In this document: positions 9,404 through 19,698 of the stretch, piece by piece
Numbering within the stretch: the first letter of the stretch is position 1
Layout of the letters: the number at the start of each line of letters is the position of its first letter
Assembly: GCF_000691525.1 (NCBI RefSeq)
Contig: NZ_JMDW01000008.1
Span: 124,001 to 188,000, forward strand
Direction: 5' to 3'
DNA length: 64,000 nt
From: Mycolicibacterium neoaurum ATCC 25795
GTDB taxonomy: Bacteria > Actinomycetota > Actinomycetes > Mycobacteriales > Mycobacteriaceae
Program-made: the position numbers and the translations under genes
The notes under the pieces: model-generated
The model's input: the letters and a program-made list of their open reading frames with translations, nothing else
Told to the model about the DNA's origin: nothing
Databases searched by the model: none

Positions 9404-10828
9404 CTAGGTAGTGCGCACCAGATACGGGGACACTGTGCTGCGGTGCTCGTCGAGGTCGAGCGCCTTACCCAGGGCGGGGAAGGCGCGCTGGGTGCAGTTG
9501 TCGCGTTCGCAGACCCGGCAGCCGGCGCCGATCGGAGTGGCGGTGACCCGATCTCCCGCCAGGTCCAGACCCTCGGAGTAGACCAGCCGGTGGGCGTGGC
9601 GCAGTTCGCAGCCCAGGCCTATCGCGAACGTCTTCCCGGGCTGGCCGTAGCGCGCCGCGCGTCGTTCCACGGTGCGTGCGACCCACATGTAGTTGCGGCC
9701 GTCGGGCATCTGGGCGATCTGGACAAGGATCTTGCCCGGGTTGGCGAAGGTCTCGTAGACGTTCCACAGCGGACAGGTGCCGCCGCTGGACGAGAAGTGG
9801 AAACCGGTGGCCGACTGACGCTTGGACATGTTGCCCGCCCGGTCGACGCGCACGAATGACAGTGGTACGCCGCGCATATCGGGTCGTTGCAAGGTCGAGA
9901 GCCGGTGTGCGACGGTCTCATACGATACCGCGTAGTGCGCCGACAGCCGCTCGACGTCGTACCGGAAATTACCTGCGATCTCATGGAACTGCCTGTACGG
10001 CAGCACGATTGCCGCGGCGAAATAGTTCGCCAGTCCCAGCCTGGCCAGGGTGCGCGACTCGTCGCTGGTGAAATGGCCGTCCTCGACCAGCTTGTCGATC
10101 AGATCACCGAATTCCAGGTGGCCCAGTTCGGCTGCCAGCTTGAAGACGAACTGCCCGCCCGACAGGTGGTCACCGACCTGCAGGGTGCGGGTCTGTGGGT
10201 CGTAGCGGTGCAGTACGTTGTCGCCGAGATCGGTGCGCCGCACGATGCGAACCCCGTGCACGCGGGTAAGCCGGTCGGAGAGCTCGCGGGTCAGCTCGGC
10301 GCGGTGCATGCGCATCCGGATCGTCAGATCCTCTGCGGCGGTGTCGAGTTCGTGCAGGTAATTCTGCCGTTGGTAGAAGTAGTCGCGGACTTCTTCATGC
10401 GGCATGGTGATCGCACCGGAACCGGATTCCGATGTGCTGAACCGGCCTTCGGTGGCGGCGGCCAGCTGGGTGGTGGTGAGCCGGTATCGCTGATGCAGGT
10501 TGACCATGGCCCGTGCGATTGCCGGATGGGCGCTGACGATATCGGCGAGTTCGCCCGCGTCGATATCGATGTCCAGATCACGGTCGAGGGTGACCTCGCG
10601 CAACTCGGCGACCAGGCGGGTGTCGTCCTGGGATGCGAAGAACCCGGCGTCCACGCCGAACACCTCGGTGATGCGCAGCAGCACCGACACCGTCAACGGC
10701 CGGACGTCGTGTTCGATCTGGTTGAGGTAGCTGGGGGAGATGTCGAGCATCTGAGCCAGCGCGGCCTGGCTGAAGCCGCGTTCCCGTCGTAGCTGACGGA
10801 CCCTGGATCCGACGAAGGTCTTGGCCAC
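9404..10828 (-). CDS. ramB: RamB-type XRE regulator of glyoxylate/acetate metabolism
   Basis: A 474-residue transcription regulator. Residues 5-60 form an XRE helix-turn-helix (SQAALAQMLDISPSYLNQIE). A central IrrE/ImmA-like peptidase-related region follows (LAAELGHLEF and the LGLANYFAAA stretch). The C-terminal short-chain fatty acyl regulator domain holds paired cysteines (GCRVCERDNC). RamB of Corynebacterium and M. tuberculosis (Rv0465c) controls isocitrate lyase. Here it lies divergent from the thioesterase gene and one gene away from icl. Inverted RamB-like boxes lie 21 bp upstream of its start, suggesting autoregulation. Confidence 0.93.
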   Translation of the reverse strand: MAKTFVGSRVRQLRRERGFSQAALAQMLDISPSYLNQIEHDVRPLTVSVLLRITEVFGVDAGFFASQDDTRLVAELREVTLDRDLDIDIDAGELADIVSAHPAIARAMVNLHQRYRLTTTQLAAATEGRFSTSESGSGAITMPHEEVRDYFYQRQNYLHELDTAAEDLTIRMRMHRAELTRELSDRLTRVHGVRIVRRTDLGDNVLHRYDPQTRTLQVGDHLSGGQFVFKLAAELGHLEFGDLIDKLVEDGHFTSDESRTLARLGLANYFAAAIVLPYRQFHEIAGNFRYDVERLSAHYAVSYETVAHRLSTLQRPDMRGVPLSFVRVDRAGNMSKRQSATGFHFSSSGGTCPLWNVYETFANPGKILVQIAQMPDGRNYMWVARTVERRAARYGQPGKTFAIGLGCELRHAHRLVYSEGLDLAGDRVTATPIGAGCRVCERDNCTQRAFPALGKALDLDEHRSTVSPYLVRTT

Positions 10829-10848
10829 CCGTCCAGCCTAATGAGCGT

Positions 10849-10867
10849 TGCAAAGGTTGGCTTTGCA
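10849..10867. promoter_or_regulatory. Inverted RamB-like boxes between ramB and the thioesterase gene
   Basis: TGCAAAG and CTTTGCA form a perfect 7 bp inverted repeat separated by GTTGG. Each half matches the core of the RamB box known from Corynebacterium (AACTTTGCAAA). The site lies 21 bp before the ramB start and 25 bp before the thioesterase start, so it could serve autoregulation and control of the divergent gene. Confidence 0.6.
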
Positions 10868-10891
10868 TTCTTCGCAGGCCATATTGGAGGA

Positions 10892-11689
10892 ATGACCGGC
10901 TTGGCCAAGACCATGATGCCCGTGCCCGATCCGCACCCCGATGTGTTCGACACCCAGTGGCCGCTGCGGGTCGCCGACGTGGACCGGACCGGCCGACTGA
11001 AATTCGATGCCGCCACCCGGCACATCCAGGACATCGGGTCCGATCAGCTGCGGGAGATGGGTTATGAGGAAACTCACCCGCTGTGGATCGTGCGGCGCAC
11101 GATGGTCGACCTGATCCGGCCGATCGAGTTCAAGGACATGCTGCGGTTGCGGCGCTGGTGTTCCGGCACGTCGAACCGATGGTGTGAGATGCGGGTCCGC
11201 ATAGATGGCCGTAAGGGCGGACTGATGGAATCGGAGGCGTTCTGGATCAACATCAACGCCGAGACGCAGGGACCGGCTCGGATCTCCGACGACTTCCTGG
11301 CCGGTCTGCGCCGCACCACCGATGTCGACCGGCTCCGCTGGAAGGCCTACCTGAGGGCCGGCGACCGCGCGGATGCCGAGGAGATCCGGCCCTATCCGGT
11401 CCGCGTCAGCGATATCGACATCTTCGACCACATGAACAACTCGGTGTACTGGAGCGTCGTCGAGGACTTTCTCGGCACCCGGCCGGAACTGCTGGAAAGG
11501 CCGCTGCGGGTGACCATCGAGCACGACCTGCCGGTGGCGCTGGGCGACGAGTTGGAGATCATCCGGCACACCTACCCGGCCGGTTCAACCGATCGATTCG
11601 GTCCAGAACTGACCGACCGGACTGTTACAACGCTCACATATGCCGTCGGCGACGAGACCAAAGCGGTGGCGGCGATCTTCAATCGGTGA
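10892..11689 (+). CDS. Acyl-ACP thioesterase family protein (double hotdog)
   Basis: A 265-residue acyl-ACP/acyl-CoA thioesterase-like protein, syntenic with Rv0466. It has two hotdog halves. The first starts near VADVDRTGRLKFDAATRHIQDIG and holds HPLWIVRRTMVDL. The second has the DHMNNSVYW motif at about residues 178-186 that marks FatA/FatB-like enzymes. The frame is open from 10841, but family N-termini match only from about 10892. The start is unusual: GGAGG ends one base before ATG 10892, too close for normal initiation. TTG 10901, ten bases after the motif, is an alternative that would remove three residues. It probably hydrolyses fatty acyl thioesters in the cytosol. Confidence 0.85.
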   Translation: MTGLAKTMMPVPDPHPDVFDTQWPLRVADVDRTGRLKFDAATRHIQDIGSDQLREMGYEETHPLWIVRRTMVDLIRPIEFKDMLRLRRWCSGTSNRWCEMRVRIDGRKGGLMESEAFWININAETQGPARISDDFLAGLRRTTDVDRLRWKAYLRAGDRADAEEIRPYPVRVSDIDIFDHMNNSVYWSVVEDFLGTRPELLERPLRVTIEHDLPVALGDELEIIRHTYPAGSTDRFGPELTDRTVTTLTYAVGDETKAVAAIFNR

Positions 11690-11703
11690 CCCCCGCCGTT
11701 TAA

Positions 11704-11719
11704 CAGTACGGGCGTACTG
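11704..11719. promoter_or_regulatory. Perfect inverted repeat after the thioesterase gene
   Basis: CAGTAC and GTACTG with a 4 bp GGGC loop, lying 14 bp after the thioesterase stop and about 215 bp before icl. It could be a weak hairpin terminator or an operator. There is no T run. Confidence 0.35.
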
Positions 11720-11734
11720 ACCAGCGCAAACTGG

Positions 11735-11748
11735 CTACCGATCGGTAG
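11735..11748. promoter_or_regulatory. 14 bp perfect palindrome upstream of icl (TetR-like operator)
   Basis: CTACCGATCGGTAG is a perfect palindrome about 190 bp before the icl start. Palindromes built on ACCG-CGGT are typical operators for TetR-family dimers. Which regulator would bind is unknown. Confidence 0.4.
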
Positions 11749-11777
11749 GTTCTGAACCGGTAAAGCGGACTCACCGA

Positions 11778-11794
11778 TTTGCAAAGTTAGCAAC
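11778..11794. promoter_or_regulatory. RamB box upstream of icl
   Basis: TTTGCAAAGTT at 11778-11788 is the exact reverse complement of the AACTTTGCAAA core of the RamB box. It is followed by AGCAA, forming a partial second half. It lies about 140 bp upstream of the icl start, with ramB itself 1 kb away, so direct RamB control of icl is likely. Confidence 0.65.
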
Positions 11795-11934
11795 ATGGCT
11801 GACCGTGTTGGACAAAATTGGCAAGCGAAACGGGTGGACCTGCGGATATAGCGTGAGGCATGCTCGACGTATCAGCTCAGTGGAAATCGCTGCAGCGTTA
11901 ACAAAATCGAGTTGCCGAATCGATAGGAGCAACC

Positions 11935-13221
11935 ATGTCCACCGTTGGCACGCCGAAGAGCCCGGAACAGATCCAGCACGACTGGGACCACAACCCCCGC
12001 TGGAAGGGCATCACCCGCACCTACACCCCCAAGGACGTCGTCGCGCTGCAGGGCACCGTCGTCGAAGAGGCGACGCTGGCCCGCCGTGGTGCCGAGGTGC
12101 TGTGGGAGCAGCTCCACGACATGGATTTCGTCAACTCGCTCGGCGCGCTGACCGGCAACATGGCCGTGCAGCAGGTGCGTGCCGGCCTGAAGGCCATCTA
12201 CCTGTCCGGGTGGCAGGTCGCCGGTGACGCGAACCTGTCCGGTCACACCTACCCCGACCAGAGCCTGTACCCGGCCAACTCGGTGCCGCAGGTCATCCGC
12301 CGCATCAACAACGCACTGCTGCGTGCCGACGAGATCGCCAAGGTCGAGGGTGACACCTCGGTCGAGAACTGGTTGGCCCCGATCGTCGCCGACGGCGAGG
12401 CCGGCTTCGGTGGCGCGCTGAACGTCTACGAGCTGCAGAAGGCCATGATCGCCGCCGGTGTCGCCGGCTCGCACTGGGAAGACCAGCTGGCCTCGGAGAA
12501 GAAGTGTGGCCACCTCGGTGGCAAGGTGCTCATCCCCACCCAGCAGCACATCCGCACGCTGACCTCGGCGCGCCTCGCGGCCGACGTCGCCGACGTGCCG
12601 ACCGTCGTCATCGCCCGTACCGATGCCGAGGCCGCCACCCTGATCACCTCCGATGTCGACGAGCGCGACCAGCCCTTCATCACCGGTGAGCGCACCGCCG
12701 AAGGCTTCTACCGCGTGAAGAACGGCCTGGAGCCGTGCATCGCCCGTGCCAAGGCCTACGCGCCGTACTCCGATCTGATCTGGATGGAGACCGGCACCCC
12801 GGACCTGGAGCTGGCCAAGAAGTTCGCCGAGGGCGTCAAGAGCGAGTTCCCGGACCAGATGCTGGCCTACAACTGCTCGCCGTCGTTCAACTGGAAGCAG
12901 CACCTCGACGACGCCACCATCGCGAAGTTCCAGAAGGAGCTCGGCGCGATGGGCTTCAAGTTCCAGTTCATCACCCTCGCCGGCTTCCACGCCCTGAACT
13001 ACTCGATGTTCGATCTGGCCTACGGGTACGCCCGCAACCAGATGAGCGCCTACGTCGAGCTGCAGGAGCGCGAGTTCGCCGCCGAAGAGCGTGGCTACAC
13101 CGCCACCAAGCACCAGCGCGAGGTCGGCGCCGGCTACTTCGACCGGATCGCCACCACCGTGGACCCGACCAGCTCGACCACCGCGCTGGCCGGTTCGACC
13201 GAAGAGGGCCAGTTCCACTAG
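11935..13221 (+). CDS. icl: Isocitrate lyase
   Basis: A 428-residue isocitrate lyase, splitting isocitrate to succinate and glyoxylate in the glyoxylate shunt. In mycobacteria it also acts as methylisocitrate lyase. The catalytic loop KKCGHLGGK has Cys191. [10 protein letters not shown] near residue 90 and the VARTD-like [11 protein letters not shown] metal/substrate region are intact. The length equals that of the M. tuberculosis Icl1 type, not the long Icl2 type. The start is ATG 11935 with TAGGAG about 7 bp upstream. The 245 bp leader carries a RamB box and two palindromes. It is followed by fadB2 after a strong stem-loop. Confidence 0.98.
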   Translation: MSTVGTPKSPEQIQHDWDHNPRWKGITRTYTPKDVVALQGTVVEEATLARRGAEVLWEQLHDMDFVNSLGALTGNMAVQQVRAGLKAIYLSGWQVAGDANLSGHTYPDQSLYPANSVPQVIRRINNALLRADEIAKVEGDTSVENWLAPIVADGEAGFGGALNVYELQKAMIAAGVAGSHWEDQLASEKKCGHLGGKVLIPTQQHIRTLTSARLAADVADVPTVVIARTDAEAATLITSDVDERDQPFITGERTAEGFYRVKNGLEPCIARAKAYAPYSDLIWMETGTPDLELAKKFAEGVKSEFPDQMLAYNCSPSFNWKQHLDDATIAKFQKELGAMGFKFQFITLAGFHALNYSMFDLAYGYARNQMSAYVELQEREFAAEERGYTATKHQREVGAGYFDRIATTVDPTSSTTALAGSTEEGQFH

Positions 13222-13238
13222 GAATTGCTGTTGATAGC

Positions 13239-13275
13239 GTCAGGCCCCGTCCGTGCATTGCGGGCGGGGCCTGAC
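13239..13275 (+). terminator. GC-rich stem-loop after icl
   Basis: A 15 bp stem (arms 13239-13253 and 13261-13275, starting GTCAGGCCCCG and ending CGGGGCCTGAC) with a single G-T wobble and a 7-base loop. It follows the icl stop by 17 bp. There is no U tract, as is common for mycobacterial terminators. It could partly terminate or stabilise icl mRNA before fadB2. Confidence 0.6.
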
Positions 13276-13301
13276 GGCTGTCCGGAGTCAAGGAGAAACA
13301 G

Positions 13302-15148
<1,847 letters not shown>

Positions 15149-15166
15149 GCGCATTCCGCGTCGAAA

Positions 15167-15212
15167 GTGCACTCAGATCGAGAAATCAGCCGATAACTCG
15201 ATCTGAGTACAC
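15167..15212. terminator. Bidirectional hairpin between convergent umaA and PPK2 genes
   Basis: Perfect 12 bp arms (15171-15182, ACTCAGATCGAG, and 15197-15208) around a 14 base loop, extended by three more pairs after one mismatch (GTG at 15167-15169 with CAC at 15210-15212). Its place between two converging genes fits a two-way terminator. Confidence 0.55.
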
Positions 15213-15242
15213 CGTCGCGGCCGGGGTCCCTCGGCTCGAAAG

Positions 15243-16115
15243 TCAGGCCGAAGCCAGCCGCTTCTTCTCGGCCTCGACGTCGAACTCGGCGGGCGGCCAA
15301 CTCAGATCCAGGCTCTTGAGGGCCTCGATCAGCAGCTCCAGGACCGCCAGCCGGCTGTACCACTTCCGGTTGCACGGCACGATGTGCCACGGTGCGTAGT
15401 CGGTCGAGGTCTTGTCCAACATCGCCTGGTACGCCTCTTGGTACAGCGGCCATTTCAGCCGCTCGTCGATATCGGCGGGGTTGTACTTCCAGTATTTGTC
15501 CGGCCGGTCCAGGCGGTCGGCCAACCGCTGCTTCTGTTCGTCGAGCGAGACGAACATCGCCACCTTGACGATGGTGGTGCCGGTGTCGACGAGCTCGCGC
15601 TCGAAGGCGTTGATCTCGTCGTAGCGCGCGCCCCAGACGTCCGGCGGTACCAGATTGTGCACGCGCACGATCAGGACGTCCTCGTAGTGCGATCGATCGA
15701 AGACGCCGATGTGCCCGGCCGACGGCAATGCCTTGTTGATCCGCCACAGGTAGTGGTGCGAGAGCTCTTCCGGCGTCGGCTTACCGAAGCTGGTGTACTG
15801 GATTCCCTGCGGGTTTCCAGCTCCCACAACATGTTTGACGATTCCGCCCTTGCCCGCGGTGTCCATGCCCTGTAGCACCAGCAGCACCGAACGCCTGTCA
15901 CCACTGCGGCTGTTGGCGTAGAGCATCTCCTGCAGACCTGCGAACCGCTCACCGCGCTCGGCGGCCAGGGCAGGGGCGTCGGACTTGGACCCGGTGAACC
16001 CCGGGGTGGCCTCGGCGTCGATCTCGGAGACCTTGTCACCGGGGCGGAACTTCAGGTGGGTGTGGGGTTCGTGGCTCCACAGCTTCGACAGTTCGGAGGT
16101 GTTGTCCTGGCTCAC
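15243..16115 (-). CDS. PPK2-family polyphosphate:nucleotide phosphotransferase
   Basis: A 290-residue polyphosphate kinase 2 family protein, transferring phosphate between polyphosphate and nucleoside phosphates. Walker A-like GMDTAGKGG lies at about residues 82-90 and the Walker B/lid region FDRSHYEDVLIVRV at about 138-151; both are diagnostic. The single-domain length fits the class I or III short forms. It lies 6 bp downstream of the TetR gene on the same strand, so the two form an operon. I am sure of the family but not of the preferred nucleotide (ADP, GDP or AMP). Confidence 0.92.
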   Translation of the reverse strand: MSQDNTSELSKLWSHEPHTHLKFRPGDKVSEIDAEATPGFTGSKSDAPALAAERGERFAGLQEMLYANSRSGDRRSVLLVLQGMDTAGKGGIVKHVVGAGNPQGIQYTSFGKPTPEELSHHYLWRINKALPSAGHIGVFDRSHYEDVLIVRVHNLVPPDVWGARYDEINAFERELVDTGTTIVKVAMFVSLDEQKQRLADRLDRPDKYWKYNPADIDERLKWPLYQEAYQAMLDKTSTDYAPWHIVPCNRKWYSRLAVLELLIEALKSLDLSWPPAEFDVEAEKKRLASA

Positions 16116-16121
16116 AACAGC

Positions 16122-16847
16122 TCAGTCAAGCAGGTGTGGCGGCAGCGCGGGTGGCGGATGGGCCTGGGCGTTGAATCTCTCCAGCGATCCGCCGACCTCG
16201 ACGATGCCGCGCAGCGCGCTCCAGGACAGCATCGTCAGGTAGTCGATCAGCTGATCGGCGCTCATCCGCTGGTTGGACATCCACGAGTGGGTGGCCAGCT
16301 GCACCCCACCGACGATGTGGAACGCCCACGGCTCGACCCCGCCGGTGTCCATGCCCGCGGCCTGCATCCGGCGACGCAACATCACGGCCAGCATCCTGGC
16401 GATGATCTGCTCGGAATCGTTGATCGCCTTGGTCCGCGCCGAGGAGTTGTTGGACATGACGAATCGGTACGGCTCGGGCTCGGAGGCCACCGTGTCGACG
16501 TAGACCCGGATGATCTCCCGGACCAGCGCGTAGCCATCCAGATCGGTCGACAGCGCGGCGGCCATGTTGGGGATGAGGGTGGTCTGGGCGAAGCGCATCA
16601 TGACCGCGGTCGTCAGATCGTTCTTGTCGACGAAATAGCGGTAGAGCACCGTCTTGGAGACGCCGATCTCGGCGGCGATCTCGTCCATGCTCACATTGGC
16701 GCCACGGCGGCGGATGGCCTCCAGCGTGCCGTCGACGAGCTCATTGCGCCGTTCGACTTTGTGCTGATGCCAGCGTCGTTTGCGGCCGTCTGTCTTCACC
16801 GCCGCGGAGCCCTGCTGTGCCACCGTCGAGAGTTCCATTCCGTTCAC
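16122..16847 (-). CDS. TetR-family transcriptional regulator
   Basis: A 241-residue TetR-type repressor, equivalent in position to Rv0472c. After a basic N-terminal arm (GRKRRWHQHKVERRNEL) the helix-turn-helix spans about residues 35-80, with VSMDEIAAEIGVSKTVLYRYF. The C-terminal ligand domain ends in a proline-rich tail (AHPPPALPPHLLD). It is divergent from the DUF445 gene, with 40-60 bp between the starts depending on the start used. It probably represses its own operon with the PPK2 gene. The ligand is unknown. Confidence 0.9.
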   Translation of the reverse strand: MNGMELSTVAQQGSAAVKTDGRKRRWHQHKVERRNELVDGTLEAIRRRGANVSMDEIAAEIGVSKTVLYRYFVDKNDLTTAVMMRFAQTTLIPNMAAALSTDLDGYALVREIIRVYVDTVASEPEPYRFVMSNNSSARTKAINDSEQIIARMLAVMLRRRMQAAGMDTGGVEPWAFHIVGGVQLATHSWMSNQRMSADQLIDYLTMLSWSALRGIVEVGGSLERFNAQAHPPPALPPHLLD

Positions 16848-16887
16848 TAGGTCGCCTTGATACTACGGTGGACGAGCCGGCTGCGCG

Positions 16888-18198
16888 TTGGCGGATGATG
16901 GGGGAGTGGTGCGGACAAGTTTTGCTGAGTCGCTGGCCGGTGCCGATTCGGTGGCCGACGAACAGCGCAGGCTGGCATTGCGCCGGATGAAGATCGTGGC
17001 GACCGGTTTCCTGGTCGGTGCGACCGTGGTGTTCCTGGCGTGCACCTGGCTGCAGTCGCGCGGTGACGCCGCGCCGTGGGTGGGTTACGTGCGGGCCGCG
17101 GCGGAGGCGGGCATGGTCGGCGCGTTGGCCGACTGGTTCGCGGTGACCGCGCTGTTCAAGCATCCCCTCGGTATCCCGATTCCGCACACCGCGATCATCA
17201 AACGCAAGAAGGACCAGCTCGGCGAGGGGTTGGGCACCTTCGTGCGGGAGAACTTCATGTCCCCCGATGTGATCGAGACCAAGCTGCGTGACGCCGACGT
17301 CGCATCGCGCACCGGCAAGTGGCTCGCCGATGAACGCAACGCCGAGAGGGTCGCCGCTGAGGTCGCGACGGTGCTGCGGGTGTTGGTGGAGATGCTGCGC
17401 GATGAGGATGTCCAGCAGGTGCTGGACCGGATGATCGTCAAGCGCATCGCCGAGCCCCAATGGGGTCCGCCGATCGGCCGGGTGCTCACCAGCCTGCTCG
17501 ACGAGGGGCGCCAGGAGGCGCTGCTGCAACTGCTGGCCGACCGCGCCTTCCAGTGGTCGCTGAACTCCGGCGAGGTCATCGAGCGGGTGATCGAGCGGGA
17601 TTCCCCGACCTGGTCGCCGCGCTGGGTGGACCACCTGGTCGGCGATCGCATCCATCGCGAGCTGATGGACTTCACCGACAAGGTGCGCCGCGACCCCAAC
17701 CACGAGCTGCGCCGCTCGGCCACGAAATTCCTCTTCGAGTTCGCCGGTGACCTGCAGAACGACGCCGCCACCATCCAGCGGGCCGAGAACGTCAAAGAAC
17801 AGATCATGGCCCGCGACGAGGTCGCCCGCGCCGCCGAGACGGCGTGGACGGCGGCCAAGCGCATCCTGCTGGAATCGGTGGAGGATCCGTCCTCGGCATT
17901 GCGCGGTCGGGTGGCCGACACGGTGATCCGGATCGGGGAGTCGCTGCGCGACGACGCCGACCTGCGGACCAAGGTCGACGCCTGGATCGTCCGGGGCGCA
18001 CAGCACCTGGTGTCGCAGTATGGGACGGAGATCACAGCGATCATCACCGAGACGATCGAACGCTGGGATGCCGACGAGGCGAGTCGGCGAATCGAGCTCC
18101 ATGTGGGCCGTGACCTGCAGTTCATCCGTATCAACGGCACCGTGGTCGGATCGTTGGCAGGCCTGACCATCTACACCATCGCGCAGGTGCTCTTCTGA
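16888..18198 (+). CDS. DUF445 family membrane-associated protein
   Basis: A protein of up to 436 residues of the DUF445 family, syntenic with Rv0473. It has a transmembrane helix near residues 35-52 (VGATVVFLACTWL), the conserved WFAVTALFKHPLGIPIPHTAII segment at about residues 87-108, a long charged helical middle, and a second hydrophobic helix at the extreme C-terminus. The frame opens at TTG 16888. GTG 16906 or 16909, preceded by GGGGGAG, is also possible and would shorten the protein by six or seven residues. The function of the family is unknown; membrane anchoring at both ends suggests an envelope role. Confidence 0.88.
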   Translation: MADDGGVVRTSFAESLAGADSVADEQRRLALRRMKIVATGFLVGATVVFLACTWLQSRGDAAPWVGYVRAAAEAGMVGALADWFAVTALFKHPLGIPIPHTAIIKRKKDQLGEGLGTFVRENFMSPDVIETKLRDADVASRTGKWLADERNAERVAAEVATVLRVLVEMLRDEDVQQVLDRMIVKRIAEPQWGPPIGRVLTSLLDEGRQEALLQLLADRAFQWSLNSGEVIERVIERDSPTWSPRWVDHLVGDRIHRELMDFTDKVRRDPNHELRRSATKFLFEFAGDLQNDAATIQRAENVKEQIMARDEVARAAETAWTAAKRILLESVEDPSSALRGRVADTVIRIGESLRDDADLRTKVDAWIVRGAQHLVSQYGTEITAIITETIERWDADEASRRIELHVGRDLQFIRINGTVVGSLAGLTIYTIAQVLF

Positions 18199-18200
18199 GA

Positions 18201-18230
18201 CTGCTAGCAGACTGCTTGCAATAGTTAGCA
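18201..18230. promoter_or_regulatory. Phased heptamer repeats upstream of the XRE regulator
   Basis: GCTAGCA (18203), GCTTGCA (18214) and GTTAGCA (18224) are spaced 11 and 10 bp apart, one helical turn each. The first lies inside the perfect palindrome CTGCTAGCAG (18201-18210). They are 55-80 bp before the XRE gene and look like an operator array, probably for that regulator. Confidence 0.45.
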
Positions 18231-18284
18231 CTTTCGTGCCACCGTGGAAACCGTCAGCCACAAGCGACGGATGAAGGAGGCACC

Positions 18285-18743
18285 ATGACGCAGGACGACA
18301 ACCTCGCCGGCGTTGTGGCCAACGCTGCGCAGGACATCGGCAGCTACATCAGGACTCAGCGTGAGGCGGCGCAGGTATCGGTGCGCCAACTCGCCGAGAA
18401 GGCCGGGGTCAGCAATCCCTACCTCAGTCAGATCGAGCGGGGACTGCGGAAACCGTCGGCTGATGTGCTCAACCAGATCGCCAAGGCACTCCGTGTCTCT
18501 GCCGAGGTGCTCTACATCCAGGCCGGGATGCTCGAACCCAGCGAAGGCAACAAAGTGCGCGACGCCATCGTCACCGATACCGCCATCACCGAGCGGCAGA
18601 AGCAGGTGCTGCTCGACATCTACACGTCGTTCTGCCAGCAGAACGAAGCGGAAGCCGAGGCCGCGCAGAAGGCCGACGCACAGGCCGAGATCGCCCATCT
18701 CGACACCGAAGACGCCGCACCGCCGCAACCGTCCACTGTCTGA
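18285..18743 (+). CDS. XRE-family regulator (Rv0474-like)
   Basis: A 152-residue regulator with an XRE helix-turn-helix at about residues 20-75 ([22 protein letters not shown]) and an acidic, alanine-rich C-terminal tail from about residue 120. ATG 18285 has GAAGGAGG 6 bp upstream. hbhA follows after 11 bp, so the two are co-transcribed, as for Rv0474-Rv0475. Phased heptamers upstream suggest that it regulates its own promoter. No ligand-binding domain is visible beyond the short C-terminal region. Confidence 0.92.
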   Translation: MTQDDNLAGVVANAAQDIGSYIRTQREAAQVSVRQLAEKAGVSNPYLSQIERGLRKPSADVLNQIAKALRVSAEVLYIQAGMLEPSEGNKVRDAIVTDTAITERQKQVLLDIYTSFCQQNEAEAEAAQKADAQAEIAHLDTEDAAPPQPSTV

Positions 18744-18754
18744 AAGGAAACGTC

Positions 18755-19372
18755 ATGACCGAGAAGAATCAGCCCACCATCGAAGACCTCAAGGCCCCGC
18801 TGCTGGCCGCGGTCGGCGCCGCCGACCTGGCACTGGCCAAGGTCAACGAGATCGTCGAAACCCTGCGCGACCGCGCCGGTGATGCCCGCTCCGATGCCGA
18901 GACCCGCGTCGAGGAAGGCCGCGCCCGGCTGACCAAGCTCCAGGAAGACCTGCCGTCGCAGTTCGACGAGCTGCGCGACAAGCTCACCTCCGAGGAGCTG
19001 CGCAAGCTCGCCGACAAGTACGCCGACGAGGCGCAGAGCCAGTACAACAAGCTGGTCGAGCGCGGTGAGGCCGCCCTGGAGCGGCTGCGCAACCAGCCGG
19101 CGCTGGAAGAGGCAGCCTCGCGCGTCGAAGAGGTCACCGACCAGGCCGTCGAGCTGACCCAGGATGCGCTGGGCACCGTCGCCAGCCAGACCCGCGCGGT
19201 CGGCGAGCGTGCCGCCAAGCTGGTCGGCGTCGAGCTGCCCAAGCGCGCCGAGGCCGCCGAGCCCGCCAAGGCCGCCCCAGCCAAGAAGGCGCCGGCGAAG
19301 AAGGCCCCGGCCAAGAAGGCCGCCGCTCCGGCCGCCAAGAAGGCTCCGGCCAAGAAGGTCACCCAGAAGTAG
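18755..19372 (+). CDS. hbhA: Heparin-binding hemagglutinin HbhA
   Basis: A 205-residue surface adhesin that binds heparan sulfate. It also has reported roles in lipid bodies and polar cell wall growth in mycobacteria. Residues 5-165 are almost entirely charged alpha-helix predicted to form a coiled coil. Residues 166-205 hold the Lys-Ala-Pro repeats ([16 protein letters not shown]) that bind heparin and are methylated in M. tuberculosis. There is no signal peptide, as is known for HbhA. The ATG start has GAAAGGAAA upstream. At DNA level the tail is a run of imperfect 15 bp repeats (about 19267-19365). Confidence 0.96.
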   Translation: MTEKNQPTIEDLKAPLLAAVGAADLALAKVNEIVETLRDRAGDARSDAETRVEEGRARLTKLQEDLPSQFDELRDKLTSEELRKLADKYADEAQSQYNKLVERGEAALERLRNQPALEEAASRVEEVTDQAVELTQDALGTVASQTRAVGERAAKLVGVELPKRAEAAEPAKAAPAKKAPAKKAPAKKAAAPAAKKAPAKKVTQK

Positions 19373-19409
19373 GTTCGCCAACAAGGTGGCACCCGCATAG
19401 GCTGCAAGT

Positions 19410-19694
19410 GTGATGCTTGCAAACCTGGCGGGTGCCATTCTTTTTGCCCTGGGCATTGTCGTCGCCCTGGTGGGCCTCTACGCGTTCATCCACGCCGCGA
19501 TGCAGCGCCCGGACGCCTACACCGCCGCGGGCAAGCTCACCAAGCCGGTGTGGCTGCTGATCCTCGGTGCCGGAGTGCTGTTGAGCCTGCTGATCAGCGG
19601 CGGGTTCGGCGCCGCGATCGGTGCCTGCGCCGCCGGCGTGTATCTGGTCGACGTGCGGCCCAAGCTGCTGGAGATCCAGGGAAAGTCGCGCTGA
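19410..19694 (+). CDS. DUF2516 family small membrane protein
   Basis: A 94-residue protein with a long N-terminal hydrophobic helix (residues 4-30), a polar loop with [17 protein letters not shown], and two further helices (46-62 and 64-82) ending in a short basic tail. It matches the DUF2516 family, at the position of Rv0476 after hbhA. GTG 19410 is followed directly by ATG 19413, and either may start the protein. Function is unknown. The 37 bp gap to hbhA suggests read-through. Confidence 0.82.
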   Translation: MMLANLAGAILFALGIVVALVGLYAFIHAAMQRPDAYTAAGKLTKPVWLLILGAGVLLSLLISGGFGAAIGACAAGVYLVDVRPKLLEIQGKSR

Positions 19695-19698
19695 ACAG

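Noticed and set aside
11872..13218. 448-codon minus-strand frame antisense to icl
   Set aside because: Shadow of a highly expressed gene with strict codon bias.
15167..15212. Insertion sequence end or third copy of the 56 bp palindrome family
   Set aside because: Only the short AGATCGA core is shared and no transposase is near; treated as a hairpin terminator.
16741..18261. 506-codon minus-strand open frame antisense to the DUF445 gene
   Set aside because: Mirror of the DUF445 gene with no family motifs.
19267..19365. Minisatellite in hbhA
   Set aside because: In-frame Lys-Ala-Pro repeats are the known functional tail of HbhA.
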